The position numbers and the translations under genes are program-made. 64,000 nt of DNA from Posidoniimonas corsicana (GTDB taxonomy: Bacteria; Planctomycetota; Planctomycetia; Pirellulales; Lacipirellulaceae): positions 3,203,156 to 3,267,155 of the forward strand of contig NZ_SIHJ01000001.1 in the NCBI RefSeq assembly GCF_007859765.1, read 5' to 3'. This document shows, piece after piece, positions 1 to 8,110 of this stretch. Below the pieces are notes generated by a model that was not told where the DNA came from, did no database searches, and worked only from the letters and a program-made list of their open reading frames with translations. How positions within the stretch are numbered: position 1 is the first letter of the stretch; each line of letters begins with the position of its first letter.

Positions 1-2598
1 CTGGGCCTCGACCTCGCCGAGCTCCATCCGCTTGTCGGCGATGGTCACGTCCTGGCCGAGCGACTTCTGCTGCTCGGTCAGCGCGCCCTGCTGGGACTGC
101 AGGCCGCGGAGCTCCGCCTCGATCTCCTCGTGGCGCTCGATGAGCGTCTGCCACTGCGCGTCGAGCTGGCCGATCTGGTCCTCGGCGAGCAGCGGCGCGA
201 AGTCGTCCTCGGTCCCCAGCCGGCCGATCGCGGCGGCGATTTCGGCGGTGACGCGCTGGCGGCGTTCGCGGAGCTCCTCCGCCTCGGCCAGCTTGTCCGC
301 CAGCCGGCGGTAGGCGTCCTCGTCCTCGCAGCGGGCGGTACGGAACAGCGAGTCGCGGTGGGCCTCCAGGCTGTCGATCTCGGCCGAGTGGCGGGCCTGC
401 TTCTCCTTGAGCGCCTTGCCGCGCTCCATCAGCTTCTTGCGGTGGTCGATGCGGCCCTGCTGCAGCCGCCGCTCGGAGAGCAACGCCTCGAGCTGCTCGA
501 GGGGCGTGGCCTCGTCGACGACCAGGTCGGCCTCCTCGGCCAGCGCGGCGATGCGTTGCGTCACGCGCTCGTACTCGCGGGCCCGGCGGTCGACCTCGTC
601 CTGCCGGTTCTCGGCCTTCAGCTGCCACTCGGCGAGCTGCTCGTACTGGCCGGCCATGGCCGCCAGGTCCTTGGGCGTGATCGAGTCGGGCAGGCCGAGG
701 CTGGCCAGCGCGGCGGTCCAACGCTGCAGCGTGTCGGCCAGCCGCTGCTTGGCGGCGTCGTACTCGGCTTCGGCGGCGGCGACCTCCTCGCTCGCCTGGC
801 GGCGCTGGGTCTCGACCGGCAGGGTCTGCTCCAGCTCGGCCAGGTGCCGCTCGGCGTGCTGCAGCTGCAGCGACGCCGAGCCGTCGGTGATGTTCAGTTC
901 GGCGCTGAGCGCCTTGAGGTCCCGCTGGGCCTCCTTGATCTGCTTCGCCGCGACCTCCATCTGCCGCTCGCAGCCGTCCAGCTCCTCGGCGGCGTTGTCC
1001 TCGCGGTAGTACTTGTACATCCACACGCCGATCGACAGCGCGAGCCCCGCCAGCGCGAACCAGCCGCCGCCCAGGTTGACGAACGCGGTCTCTTGGTTGA
1101 GCAGCCACCAGCCGCAGACCAGCACGCCCACCATGAACAGGCCGCCCATGAAGAAGAAGCCCTCCAGCGGGATGACCTGGCGGTCCTCCAGCTCGAAGTT
1201 CTGCTCCTCCAACTCGCGGGCGTGGCGTTCGGCCAGCTCGAGCTTGTGCTCGGCCTGCTGGCGGCGGCGGAGCCGGGCCACCAACTCGCCCGCCTCGTTG
1301 ATGTCGGTCGGCAGGCCCATCTTGCCGCCGGCCGCCATCGCGGTTTCGATCTTGGACTGGTAGCTCCGTTCGCTATTGCGTTTGCGGTCGAGCTGCTCGC
1401 GGGCCTCGGCGGCGGCGCTCTCGGCGGCGGCGATCGCCCTGCCCTGCGGCTCCAGCTCGTCGACCATCTCGCGGGTCAGCTCGGGCGCCTCGTCGGGGTC
1501 GTGCGACCACATGGCGGCCAGCCGGGCGGTCTCGCTGTCGATGCGGGCGACCAGCTTGTTGAGCTCGGCGTCGCCGTCCTCGGCCTCGCGTTCGAGGGCC
1601 TCGATCCACTCGGCCTGCTCGCCCAGCGCGTCCAGGCGGCAGCAGCTCCGCATCAACACCTCGTTGACGCCCAGCTCGTCGGCCTCCTGGCGGACCTGCT
1701 TCCGCTGGCCGCGGAGCATGTCGCGCTGCCGGGCGTGCTCCTCGATCTTCTCGTTGAGTTCGTCGAGCTCCTCGATCGCGCCCTCGCCCAGCACGTGCAG
1801 CCCGGCGTAGCCGAGCAGCCGCTCGTCGATCTTCGCCCGCTCGGTCCACTGCGGCTTGAGGTTGATCGCGATCTCGAGTCGGCGGGCGGCGCGTTCGGCG
1901 TCCTTCAGGCGGGCGTGGGCGTCGTCGACACTTACGCCGAGCTCGTCGATCTCCACGGCGATCTTCGCCCACCGCCGCCCCTGGGCGGAGAGGTCGCTGA
2001 TCTCGGTGAGCAGCGTGTCGCGGCGGCCGACCAGCCCGCCGATCACCGAGTCGAGCTCTTGCGGCGCCAGCAGCTTGCGGCGCGACGACTCCAAGCCTTG
2101 GATCACGTCATACAGCGACACCCGGTCCAGCCCGGAAGTCAGCCGGTAGATCGCCTTGGCCACCTCGTCGCCGCTGAGGGCGCCGAGCGACTGGATCTCG
2201 TCGAGCCCAACGGAGAACACGTTGTTGTAGGTCGCCTCGTCGACGCCCTCGAGCGCCTCGCGGAGCAGCCGGTCGCCCTCGGTCTCGCCGTCGGGCCTGA
2301 AGACCGTGACGCGGCCGCGGTCGTCCTTGTCGCGTTCGGCGTAGCGGGTGGCCTCGAAGCGGCCGGCCTCGCTCTCCAGGCCCATGCGCCCGCCCGGCTT
2401 GCCGCCCTCGCGGGGCGGCAGGTACCGCTCGCGGCGGTCGGCCGACACGCCGTACAGCATGGTCCGCATGAACTGCATCAGCGTGGTCTTGCCGGCCTCG
2501 TTGGGGCCGTAGAACACGGTGATCTCGGGCGACAGCCGGTTGAGCCGCAGGTCGTGCCAGACGCCGAAGCCGTCAACGTGCAGGTCGGTGATACGCAT
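1..2598 (-). CDS. YhaN/SbcC-like coiled-coil AAA ATPase (partial, C-terminus outside window)
   Basis: The reading frame begins at the ATG at 2598 and stays open to base 1, so about 866 N-terminal residues are visible and the C-terminal part is missing. The N-terminus (MRITDLHVDGFGVW) leads to a Walker A motif, GPNEAGKTT, as in Rad50/SbcC/RecF-type ATPases. Most of the rest is Glu/Arg/Leu/Ala-rich and looks like long coiled coil. Around residues 480-525 (bases about 1020-1165) the coil is interrupted by two hydrophobic stretches that look like a membrane hairpin, a layout known in YhaN-like proteins. The gene lies 57 bases downstream of the phosphoesterase gene on the same strand, the usual SbcD-SbcC or YhaO-YhaN order. 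The likely role is DNA end processing or repair near the membrane. Family level is confident; the substrate is not known. Confidence 0.88.
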   Translation of the reverse strand, partial: MRITDLHVDGFGVWHDLRLNRLSPEITVFYGPNEAGKTTLMQFMRTMLYGVSADRRERYLPPREGGKPGGRMGLESEAGRFEATRYAERDKDDRGRVTVFRPDGETEGDRLLREALEGVDEATYNNVFSVGLDEIQSLGALSGDEVAKAIYRLTSGLDRVSLYDVIQGLESSRRKLLAPQELDSVIGGLVGRRDTLLTEISDLSAQGRRWAKIAVEIDELGVSVDDAHARLKDAERAARRLEIAINLKPQWTERAKIDERLLGYAGLHVLGEGAIEELDELNEKIEEHARQRDMLRGQRKQVRQEADELGVNEVLMRSCCRLDALGEQAEWIEALEREAEDGDAELNKLVARIDSETARLAAMWSHDPDEAPELTREMVDELEPQGRAIAAAESAAAEAREQLDRKRNSERSYQSKIETAMAAGGKMGLPTDINEAGELVARLRRRQQAEHKLELAERHARELEEQNFELEDRQVIPLEGFFFMGGLFMVGVLVCGWWLLNQETAFVNLGGGWFALAGLALSIGVWMYKYYREDNAAEELDGCERQMEVAAKQIKEAQRDLKALSAELNITDGSASLQLQHAERHLAELEQTLPVETQRRQASEEVAAAEAEYDAAKQRLADTLQRWTAALASLGLPDSITPKDLAAMAGQYEQLAEWQLKAENRQDEVDRRAREYERVTQRIAALAEEADLVVDEATPLEQLEALLSERRLQQGRIDHRKKLMERGKALKEKQARHSAEIDSLEAHRDSLFRTARCEDEDAYRRLADKLAEAEELRERRQRVTAEIAAAIGRLGTEDDFAPLLAEDQIGQLDAQWQTLIERHEEIEAELRGLQSQQGALTEQQKSLGQDVTIADKRMELGEVEAQ

Positions 2599-2655
2599 GA
2601 GTGCGGAGGGGTCGAGGGTCGTGGGGGGTGTGCGGGGGCGGCGGGGACGCGGCGG

Positions 2656-3870
2656 CTACTCGGTCAAGAGCGCCACGCCGAGCTTCTCCGCCCGGTCCAG
2701 CAGTTCCTGCTTGTCCTGAGGGACGATCGACGCGATCTTGGCGAGCGCGGGATCGGGCAGCGGCTTGGGCAGCATGTCCTTCATGTCGAGCACGAAGGCG
2801 TCGCTCTTGCGGAGCATGGCGAACTGCCGCAGCACGTCGCCGAGGATGGTCTCCTGGTCGACCCACTCGTGCGGCGCCACGAACCGGTCGCGGCAGTGCA
2901 CCGCGTAGCTCCAGCAGGCGGGCTGCTGCCGGCCGTCGAACTTCTGCAGGTCTTCCAGCAGCTCCTGGCACAGCCCGTCGGGACGCAGCTTGGCGAGCAG
3001 CGGGCCGGCGCCGCGCAGGTTCCAGGCGACCAGGTGGTCGGTCTCTTGGGTCGACGCGCGGAGCTTCTCCAGCCGCTCACGCATGCGGCGGTTGAGCTGC
3101 TCGGCGGTGGTGCCGTCGGTGAACTCGATGGTCTCGGTCGCCCACCGCACCACGTCGGTTGAGACGAACTTGGTCTTCGCCTTGCGGGTCTCGTCGACCT
3201 GCACCACGGCGCAGCCGGCCGGGCCGGGCTCGTCGGGCGAGCGCCCCTGCGGCGTGCCCGGGTAGTGGGCCACGCCCGGCTCGTGGTCGACCGTCGCGCG
3301 GCGGTGCCGTCCGCCGAGCGCCATGTAGTGGACGCGGTCGCCCTCCTTGCCGGGGGCGTCGCTGGTGCCGTGCGCCACGCCGACGGTGAACAGGCCGTGC
3401 GCGTCACGGTGGAAGCCCTTGGCGTTCACCACGCCGTCCTCGTCGCAGCTCATGCCCTGCACCTTGGCGATGACCTTGCCATCGCGCGAGATGTCGTACT
3501 GCGCCACCTTGCCGACCGGGAACACGTGCACGTTCTCCGGCAGCGGCGTGCTGGGGGGCCACAGCTCGGGGCGGTCGACGCGGCCGCCGGCCCAGAACAC
3601 CGGGATGCCCCGCGCCTCAAGGCGGCGGAACTGCTCCAGCAGGAACACCACCGCGCGGGGGCCGGCCAGCGGGATGTCGACCACGTCGCCCGCCAGCAGC
3701 AGCGCGTCGGCGTTCTCGGTGAGCGCGGTCTCGAAGACCTGCTCCGCCGCGTGGTAGGGGGCGTCGCGGAGCAGCTCGCGGAGGTGCTCGGGGATATTCG
3801 TCAGGCCCCAGAGCGGCTGCTCCAGGTGCAGGTCGCTCGCGTGAACGAACCGCATCGGCTTGTGCGACAT
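2656..3870 (-). CDS. SbcD/YhaO-like metallophosphoesterase
   Basis: This 404-residue protein belongs to the calcineurin-like phosphoesterase superfamily, like the nuclease partner of SbcC/Rad50 ATPases. Motif I is ASDLHL (D13, H15) and motif II is AGDVVD (G61, D62). A later HG (GVAHGT) and a terminal ALGGRH block match motifs IV and V. Motif III, normally GNHD, reads GGRVD here (residues 95-99), and the usual GHxH has lost its first His, so the metal site is altered. The ATG at 3870 has GGGAGG six bases upstream. The ATPase gene follows 57 bases downstream, suggesting one transcript and a complex. Whether the protein is still a nuclease is open because of the motif changes. Confidence 0.88.
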   Translation of the reverse strand: MSHKPMRFVHASDLHLEQPLWGLTNIPEHLRELLRDAPYHAAEQVFETALTENADALLLAGDVVDIPLAGPRAVVFLLEQFRRLEARGIPVFWAGGRVDRPELWPPSTPLPENVHVFPVGKVAQYDISRDGKVIAKVQGMSCDEDGVVNAKGFHRDAHGLFTVGVAHGTSDAPGKEGDRVHYMALGGRHRRATVDHEPGVAHYPGTPQGRSPDEPGPAGCAVVQVDETRKAKTKFVSTDVVRWATETIEFTDGTTAEQLNRRMRERLEKLRASTQETDHLVAWNLRGAGPLLAKLRPDGLCQELLEDLQKFDGRQQPACWSYAVHCRDRFVAPHEWVDQETILGDVLRQFAMLRKSDAFVLDMKDMLPKPLPDPALAKIASIVPQDKQELLDRAEKLGVALLTE

Positions 3871-4197
3871 CGACGCCTCCCTGCGTGCGTTGTTGGCCGA
3901 CGCGGCTGCTTGCCATCCCTGCGAGCGCGCATGCCTTGCCAGCGAATGCCCCGCAGTTTACCCCGGGGCACAAGATCCACCAACTTCAATCCCCGTGAAT
4001 ACTGACGGCCTGGCCAGACCGGGTCCCGAGCTTGCTAGCACGCGGCGGCAGAGCATGGGGGCGCCGGAGATAGGGGTGCCGGGGGCGCTCCGCGACAGCG
4101 GAAGCCCCCGGGCGGCAGATCGACCTTGAAGAGTACACCGCGGGGGCTTCCCTACGGGAGCGCCCCCGGCACCCTAGATAATCTGAGCGACACACCA
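3871..4197. other. Intergenic region with a large hairpin
   Basis: No gene is seen in these 327 bases between the phosphoesterase start and the ABC ATPase stop. The right two-thirds are dominated by the long inverted repeat described separately. The promoter for the phosphoesterase/ATPase pair should lie at the left end, but no clear -35/-10 pair was recognised. Confidence 0.6.
4068..4183. repeat. Long imperfect inverted repeat
   Basis: The left arm (about 4068-4112) and right arm (about 4139-4183) are near-perfect reverse complements of about 45 bases, separated by a loop of about 26 bases. The core GGTGCCGGGGGCGCTCC on the left pairs with its complement on the right, and a second block (GGAAGCCCCC / GGGGGCTTCC) pairs nearer the loop. 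No T-run follows either arm, so a simple intrinsic terminator is unlikely. Length and symmetry suggest a dispersed palindromic repeat or small non-autonomous element, or a very stable transcript end behind the ABC ATPase gene. Confidence 0.8.
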
Positions 4198-4977
4198 CTA
4201 ACCCCAAACGGGCCACATCCGGCCCTGCGAGCGGACCATCTGGTCGACGCCTACGCCGTACAGCCGTGACAGCAGCCCCTCAGTCACGACCTCCGCGGTC
4301 GGGCCGGCGGCGGCCACCCGTCCCGCTTCCATCACCAGCGTCCGCTCGACGCCGGGCATGATCTCCTCCACGTGGTGGGTCACCAGCAATAGCGACGGGG
4401 ACCGCTTGTCGGTGAGCTGCGTCTGGAGCCAGGCCAGGAACCGCTCGCGCGTGCCGGGGTCCATGCCGGCGCACGGCTCGTCGAGCACCAGCAGCGTGGG
4501 GTCCGTCATCCGCGCCCGCGCGACCAGCACCTTCTGCCGCTCGCCCTGCGACAGCACGCGGAACGGCGAGTCGACGATCCCGCCGCAGCCGCTGTCGACC
4601 AGCAGCTGCTCGGCCCGCTGGTAGTCTTCGTCGGTGGGGTCGACCTGCCCGATCAGCCGCAGGCCGATCTGCCCGATCGCGCCCGAGGCGGCGATCTGCA
4701 GCGCGGTCTGCTCGCGCGGCACGCGGGACAGCAGCTCCTCGCCGACCCAACCCATCCGCCGCCGCAGCTCGGACAGGTCGGTCAGCTCGGCGCCGCCCCG
4801 CAGCACCCGCCCCGACGTGGGCCACTGGTAGCCGCACGCCACCCGCAGCAGCGTGGTCTTGCCCGACCCGTTCGGCCCCAGCACGGCCCAGTGCTCGCCG
4901 CCGCGGATCGCCCAGTCGACTTTCTTCAAGATATCTACGCCGCCCTGCTTGTAGCCGACGTTCTGCAACTCAAACAT
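4198..4977 (-). CDS. ABC transporter ATP-binding protein
   Basis: This 259-residue nucleotide-binding domain shows Walker A GPNGSGKTT, signature LSQGERQKVL, Walker B LLVLDEP and an H-loop THH. The chosen ATG at 4977 (MFELQNVGY) has AGGA about seven bases upstream. An 18-residue Pro-rich upstream extension is possible but does not look like protein. No permease gene is adjacent, so the membrane partner, if any, is elsewhere. Its compact single-domain form resembles stand-alone YlmA/ModF-type ATPases, but the substrate cannot be read from the sequence. It diverges from the multihaem cytochrome gene, with 83 bases between the two starts. Confidence 0.85.
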   Translation of the reverse strand: MFELQNVGYKQGGVDILKKVDWAIRGGEHWAVLGPNGSGKTTLLRVACGYQWPTSGRVLRGGAELTDLSELRRRMGWVGEELLSRVPREQTALQIAASGAIGQIGLRLIGQVDPTDEDYQRAEQLLVDSGCGGIVDSPFRVLSQGERQKVLVARARMTDPTLLVLDEPCAGMDPGTRERFLAWLQTQLTDKRSPSLLLVTHHVEEIMPGVERTLVMEAGRVAAAGPTAEVVTEGLLSRLYGVGVDQMVRSQGRMWPVWG

Positions 4978-5060
4978 GGGTGGTCCTGGGCTGCCCTGTG
5001 GCTGAGGGGGAGGCGGGTAAGGTTCGACCACGGCGGGCCGGTTTGTTATGCTCGCCCCCT

Positions 5061-7517
5061 ATGCACAGGGCAGGGCATCTAGGAACGGCGGGCCTGCTGG
5101 TCGGCTTGCTGCTGGGCGGCGTGCCGCTGGGTGTTCCGGCGGCGCACGCCGACCCTATCACCGACCACTTCCCGGAAGCGGCCAACTCGGGCTGCATGAA
5201 GTGCCACGCCGGCGTCGAGCTGATCCGCGAGCCCGACTCGCCGATGATGCAGCAGATTATGACCCTCGGCGCCGCCGAGGGCGACCCCGCCGGCTGCGTC
5301 ATCTGCCACGGCGGCGACCCCAGCGAGACCGCCGACAAGGCGGTCGCCCACGGCGGCGACTTCTACCCCGCCCCCGGCAGCCCCTGGATCAACGAGCACA
5401 CCTGCGGGCGCTGCCACGCCGAGCACGTCGACGTGCAGTGGACCAGCCTGATGATGACCGAGGCCGGCAAGATCCAGGGCGTCGCGTGGGCGTTCGGCTC
5501 GCTGACCGGCTACCAGCACAAGTGGGGCAACTACGCGGTCGAGAACCCCACCGACCCGGCCGACCGCCTCGGCACGCCGGAGTATCGCGCGTACATGGCC
5601 CGGCTCAAGCAGCTGGAGCCCAACGTGTTTGTCGACAAGCACGAGCCGCTGCCCGACGCCCCCGCCAAGGAGGAGCTTGCCCGCCTGCACGAGGACCCGA
5701 GCCTGGCGGCGTTCACCTACCTGAGGCAGGAGTGCCAACGCTGCCACCACGCCGTGAAGGGCCGCCAGAAGCGGGGCGACTACCGCGGCATGGGCTGCGC
5801 TTCGTGCCACACCCCGTACGGCAACGAGGGCTTCTACGAGGGGGGCGACCCCACGATCGACCGCACGGCGCCCGGCCACATGCTGGTGCACTCCCTCCAG
5901 GGCACGCGGGACGCGCAGGTCACCGTGCACGAGAAGACCTACAGCGGCATCCCGGTCGAGACCTGCACCACCTGCCACGACCGCGGGAAGCGGATCGGCG
6001 TCTCGTTCCAGGGCCTGATGGAGACCCCCTACCACTCGCCCTTCGCCGCCGACGGCGGCCCGCAGCCGGCGCTGCACACCAAGCACTACATCGCCATGGA
6101 GCAGGACATCCACTACCAGAAGGGGATGACCTGCCAGGACTGCCACACGTCGATCGACGTGCACAGCGACGGCTTCCTGGCGGCCGCCAACCTGGCCGCG
6201 GTGCAGATCGAGTGCGCCGACTGCCACGGCACGCCGGAGAAGTTCCCCTGGGAGCTGCCGCTGGGCTACATGGACGAGTTCGCCATGGCGCCCGCCGACG
6301 GCGGCCCCCGCGGCGTCGCTCAAGAGCAGCTGCCCCACACCCTGCAGGGCGACCCGGTCGACGCCCGCGACGGCTTCCTGCTCACCGCCCGCGGCAACCC
6401 CTACGAGAACGTGGTCCGCGACGGCGACCAGGTCATCGTGCACACCGCCGCCGGCCAGGACCTCCGCATCAAGCCGCTCAAGACGCTCATCGACGAGGGC
6501 GCGGTGTCGTCACGCGGCGTGGTGGCGATGAAGTCGGTCGCCAGCCACATGGAGAAGATGGAGTGCTACACCTGCCACTCCACCTGGACCCCCCAGTGCT
6601 ACGGCTGCCACGTGAAGGTCGACTACTCGCAAAAGGACAAGTGCCCCGAGTGCGCCGAGGACATGCAGGCGTTCGACTGGGTCGCCGCGGGCCGCAAACA
6701 CCAGGACGAGCCCGACCACCGCGCCGACCGTGGCGAGGCGGGCTACGACACCGTCATCCCCGGCAAGGTCAGCGAGCAGCGGTCGTACCTCCGCTGGGAG
6801 GAGCCGATGCTGGGCGTCAACGGCGAGGGCCGCGTCACGCCGCTCGCCCCCGGCTGTCAGCCGTCGGTCACCATCATCGGCGAGGATGGTAAGCCGGTCC
6901 TGGTGAACCACATCTTCAAGGTGGAGCCGGGCCTTGAGCGGAGCGACGACGGCCAGCTGGCCATCGACATGAGCCCGGTTCAGCCCCACACCACGACCAA
7001 GAACGCCCGCACGTGCGAGTCGTGCCACGCGTCGGCCAAGGCGCTCGGCCTGGGCATCGGCGGCCCCCGCCCGTGGGACGAGCAACGCACGGTCGACCTG
7101 CAGGCGATCGACGGCACGATCCTCCCCCGGCAGTCCCAGCCGCAGATGGAGCCGGTCGAGAACCTCACGCACGACTGGTCGCAGATTGTCGACGCCGAGG
7201 GCAACCAGCTCGCCACCGTGGGGCACCACTTCCAGCTGTCGCGCGCGTTCAACCGCGAGGAGCAGCTGCGGATCAGCCGCGAGGGCACGTGCCTGTCGTG
7301 CCACCGCGAGATCCCCTACCAGTCGACGGCGGTCAACCTGCTGCACCACGTGGCGAAGTACACCGGACAGCTCCCCAAGCACCGCGACGAGCACGACAGC
7401 CTGGTCCACAAGATCCTGCTGCTCAGCGCATGGGGCCAGGTGCTGGGCGTGCTGACGGTGGTCTGTGCGGTCGGCGGCGGGGCGTACTGGTGGCGGCGGC
7501 GCCGTGCGGCGGGGTAG
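5061..7517 (+). CDS. Exported 12-haem c-type cytochrome with C-terminal membrane anchor
   Basis: The 818-residue product starts with a Sec signal (MHRAGHLG... ending AHA) and contains twelve CxxCH haem c sites: CMKCH, CVICH, CGRCH, CQRCH, CASCH, CTTCH, CQDCH, CADCH, CYTCH, CYGCH, CESCH and CLSCH. A thirteenth-like block, CPECA, follows CYGCH but lacks the His. One transmembrane helix precedes a terminal RRRR cluster, so the haem domain should face the periplasm. Spacing and length recall the octahaem and larger cytochromes of nitrogen, sulfur or electron-conduit pathways, but no specific enzyme is recognised. The start at 5061 is preferred over upstream in-frame codons because it opens directly into the signal peptide. 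No cytochrome maturation or partner genes are adjacent. Confidence 0.9.
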   Translation: MHRAGHLGTAGLLVGLLLGGVPLGVPAAHADPITDHFPEAANSGCMKCHAGVELIREPDSPMMQQIMTLGAAEGDPAGCVICHGGDPSETADKAVAHGGDFYPAPGSPWINEHTCGRCHAEHVDVQWTSLMMTEAGKIQGVAWAFGSLTGYQHKWGNYAVENPTDPADRLGTPEYRAYMARLKQLEPNVFVDKHEPLPDAPAKEELARLHEDPSLAAFTYLRQECQRCHHAVKGRQKRGDYRGMGCASCHTPYGNEGFYEGGDPTIDRTAPGHMLVHSLQGTRDAQVTVHEKTYSGIPVETCTTCHDRGKRIGVSFQGLMETPYHSPFAADGGPQPALHTKHYIAMEQDIHYQKGMTCQDCHTSIDVHSDGFLAAANLAAVQIECADCHGTPEKFPWELPLGYMDEFAMAPADGGPRGVAQEQLPHTLQGDPVDARDGFLLTARGNPYENVVRDGDQVIVHTAAGQDLRIKPLKTLIDEGAVSSRGVVAMKSVASHMEKMECYTCHSTWTPQCYGCHVKVDYSQKDKCPECAEDMQAFDWVAAGRKHQDEPDHRADRGEAGYDTVIPGKVSEQRSYLRWEEPMLGVNGEGRVTPLAPGCQPSVTIIGEDGKPVLVNHIFKVEPGLERSDDGQLAIDMSPVQPHTTTKNARTCESCHASAKALGLGIGGPRPWDEQRTVDLQAIDGTILPRQSQPQMEPVENLTHDWSQIVDAEGNQLATVGHHFQLSRAFNREEQLRISREGTCLSCHREIPYQSTAVNLLHHVAKYTGQLPKHRDEHDSLVHKILLLSAWGQVLGVLTVVCAVGGGAYWWRRRRAAG

Positions 7518-8110
7518 CAGGCGTTACTGGCTAGCAGTCATGAGCGGCACACACCGCCCGCAACTATCCTTTGCTGCCTAAGACACCATTCGTTGCCGTG
7601 CTCCACACTGCCACGTAGCGGTAGGTATGACACCAGGCTCTCACTTGCGGCGAAGTGATGCCCAACTTCGCGGCCGTTCGCACCGCTTTTCAATAGAAAC
7701 CGGCCACCCAGCGCGGTCTAATGCAGGGTTGGCGCGCGGGCCGTGGCGGCCTGGGTGGGGACGGCGGCGGGCGGGGTTTTGGCCGCTGTGGGGCGCAAGA
7801 ACGGACAAAACCCCGGCGCGCTGGGCACACGGGGTTCGCTGCAAGTCGTTGTTTTAAAACGGCTTAAGCGGGAAATAGGGCGGAGCTGTGCCCCGAGTTT
7901 TGTCCCCTCCGCGCGTGTTTTTGGACAAAACGAGGCGGACAAAACCCCGGGCGCTACGCCCGGCTTTGAAACAGGCGCATAGGCACTGGGGATGGTGGCA
8001 AGCTGCCTGGGCTGCGGCTCAGCTGCTTGACCCTCGTCGATTTTGATCGGTGCTGGCCGCCGCGTTATCCTGGGGCCGCAGACGACTTGCCACCCGCAGT
8101 AGGAGCCGCC
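7518..8110. other. 593-base intergenic region with short repeats
   Basis: No convincing gene is present; a 76-codon frame at 7627-7857 looks random. The right half (about 7795-7965) contains repeated GGACAAAAC words and a small GC hairpin, listed separately. The final bases carry AGGAG at 8101-8105, the ribosome binding site of the dehydrogenase gene. Confidence 0.6.
7803..7963. repeat. Clustered GGACAAAAC repeats and hairpins
   Basis: GGACAAAAC occurs at 7803-7811, 7923-7931 and 7937-7945, and its reverse complement GTTTTGTCC at 7897-7905. The copies at 7897 and 7923 can pair as a nine-base stem. Two of the direct copies continue into CCCCGG. At 7947-7963 CCGGGCG and CGCCCGG form a seven-base stem around CTA. 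This is probably a repeat cluster or an RNA structure; its function is unknown. Confidence 0.6.

Noticed and set aside
130-3162. A 1010-codon open frame on the plus strand
   Set aside because: It is antisense to, and in codon register with, the ATPase and phosphoesterase genes. Its Leu/Val/Gly-rich translation is the expected shadow of GC-rich coding sequence, while the minus strand has Walker A and phosphoesterase motifs.
7627-7857. Small open frame of 76 codons in the 7518-8110 gap
   Set aside because: Its translation is Arg/Trp-rich with no recognisable pattern, and the region is occupied by repeats and lacks a ribosome binding site.
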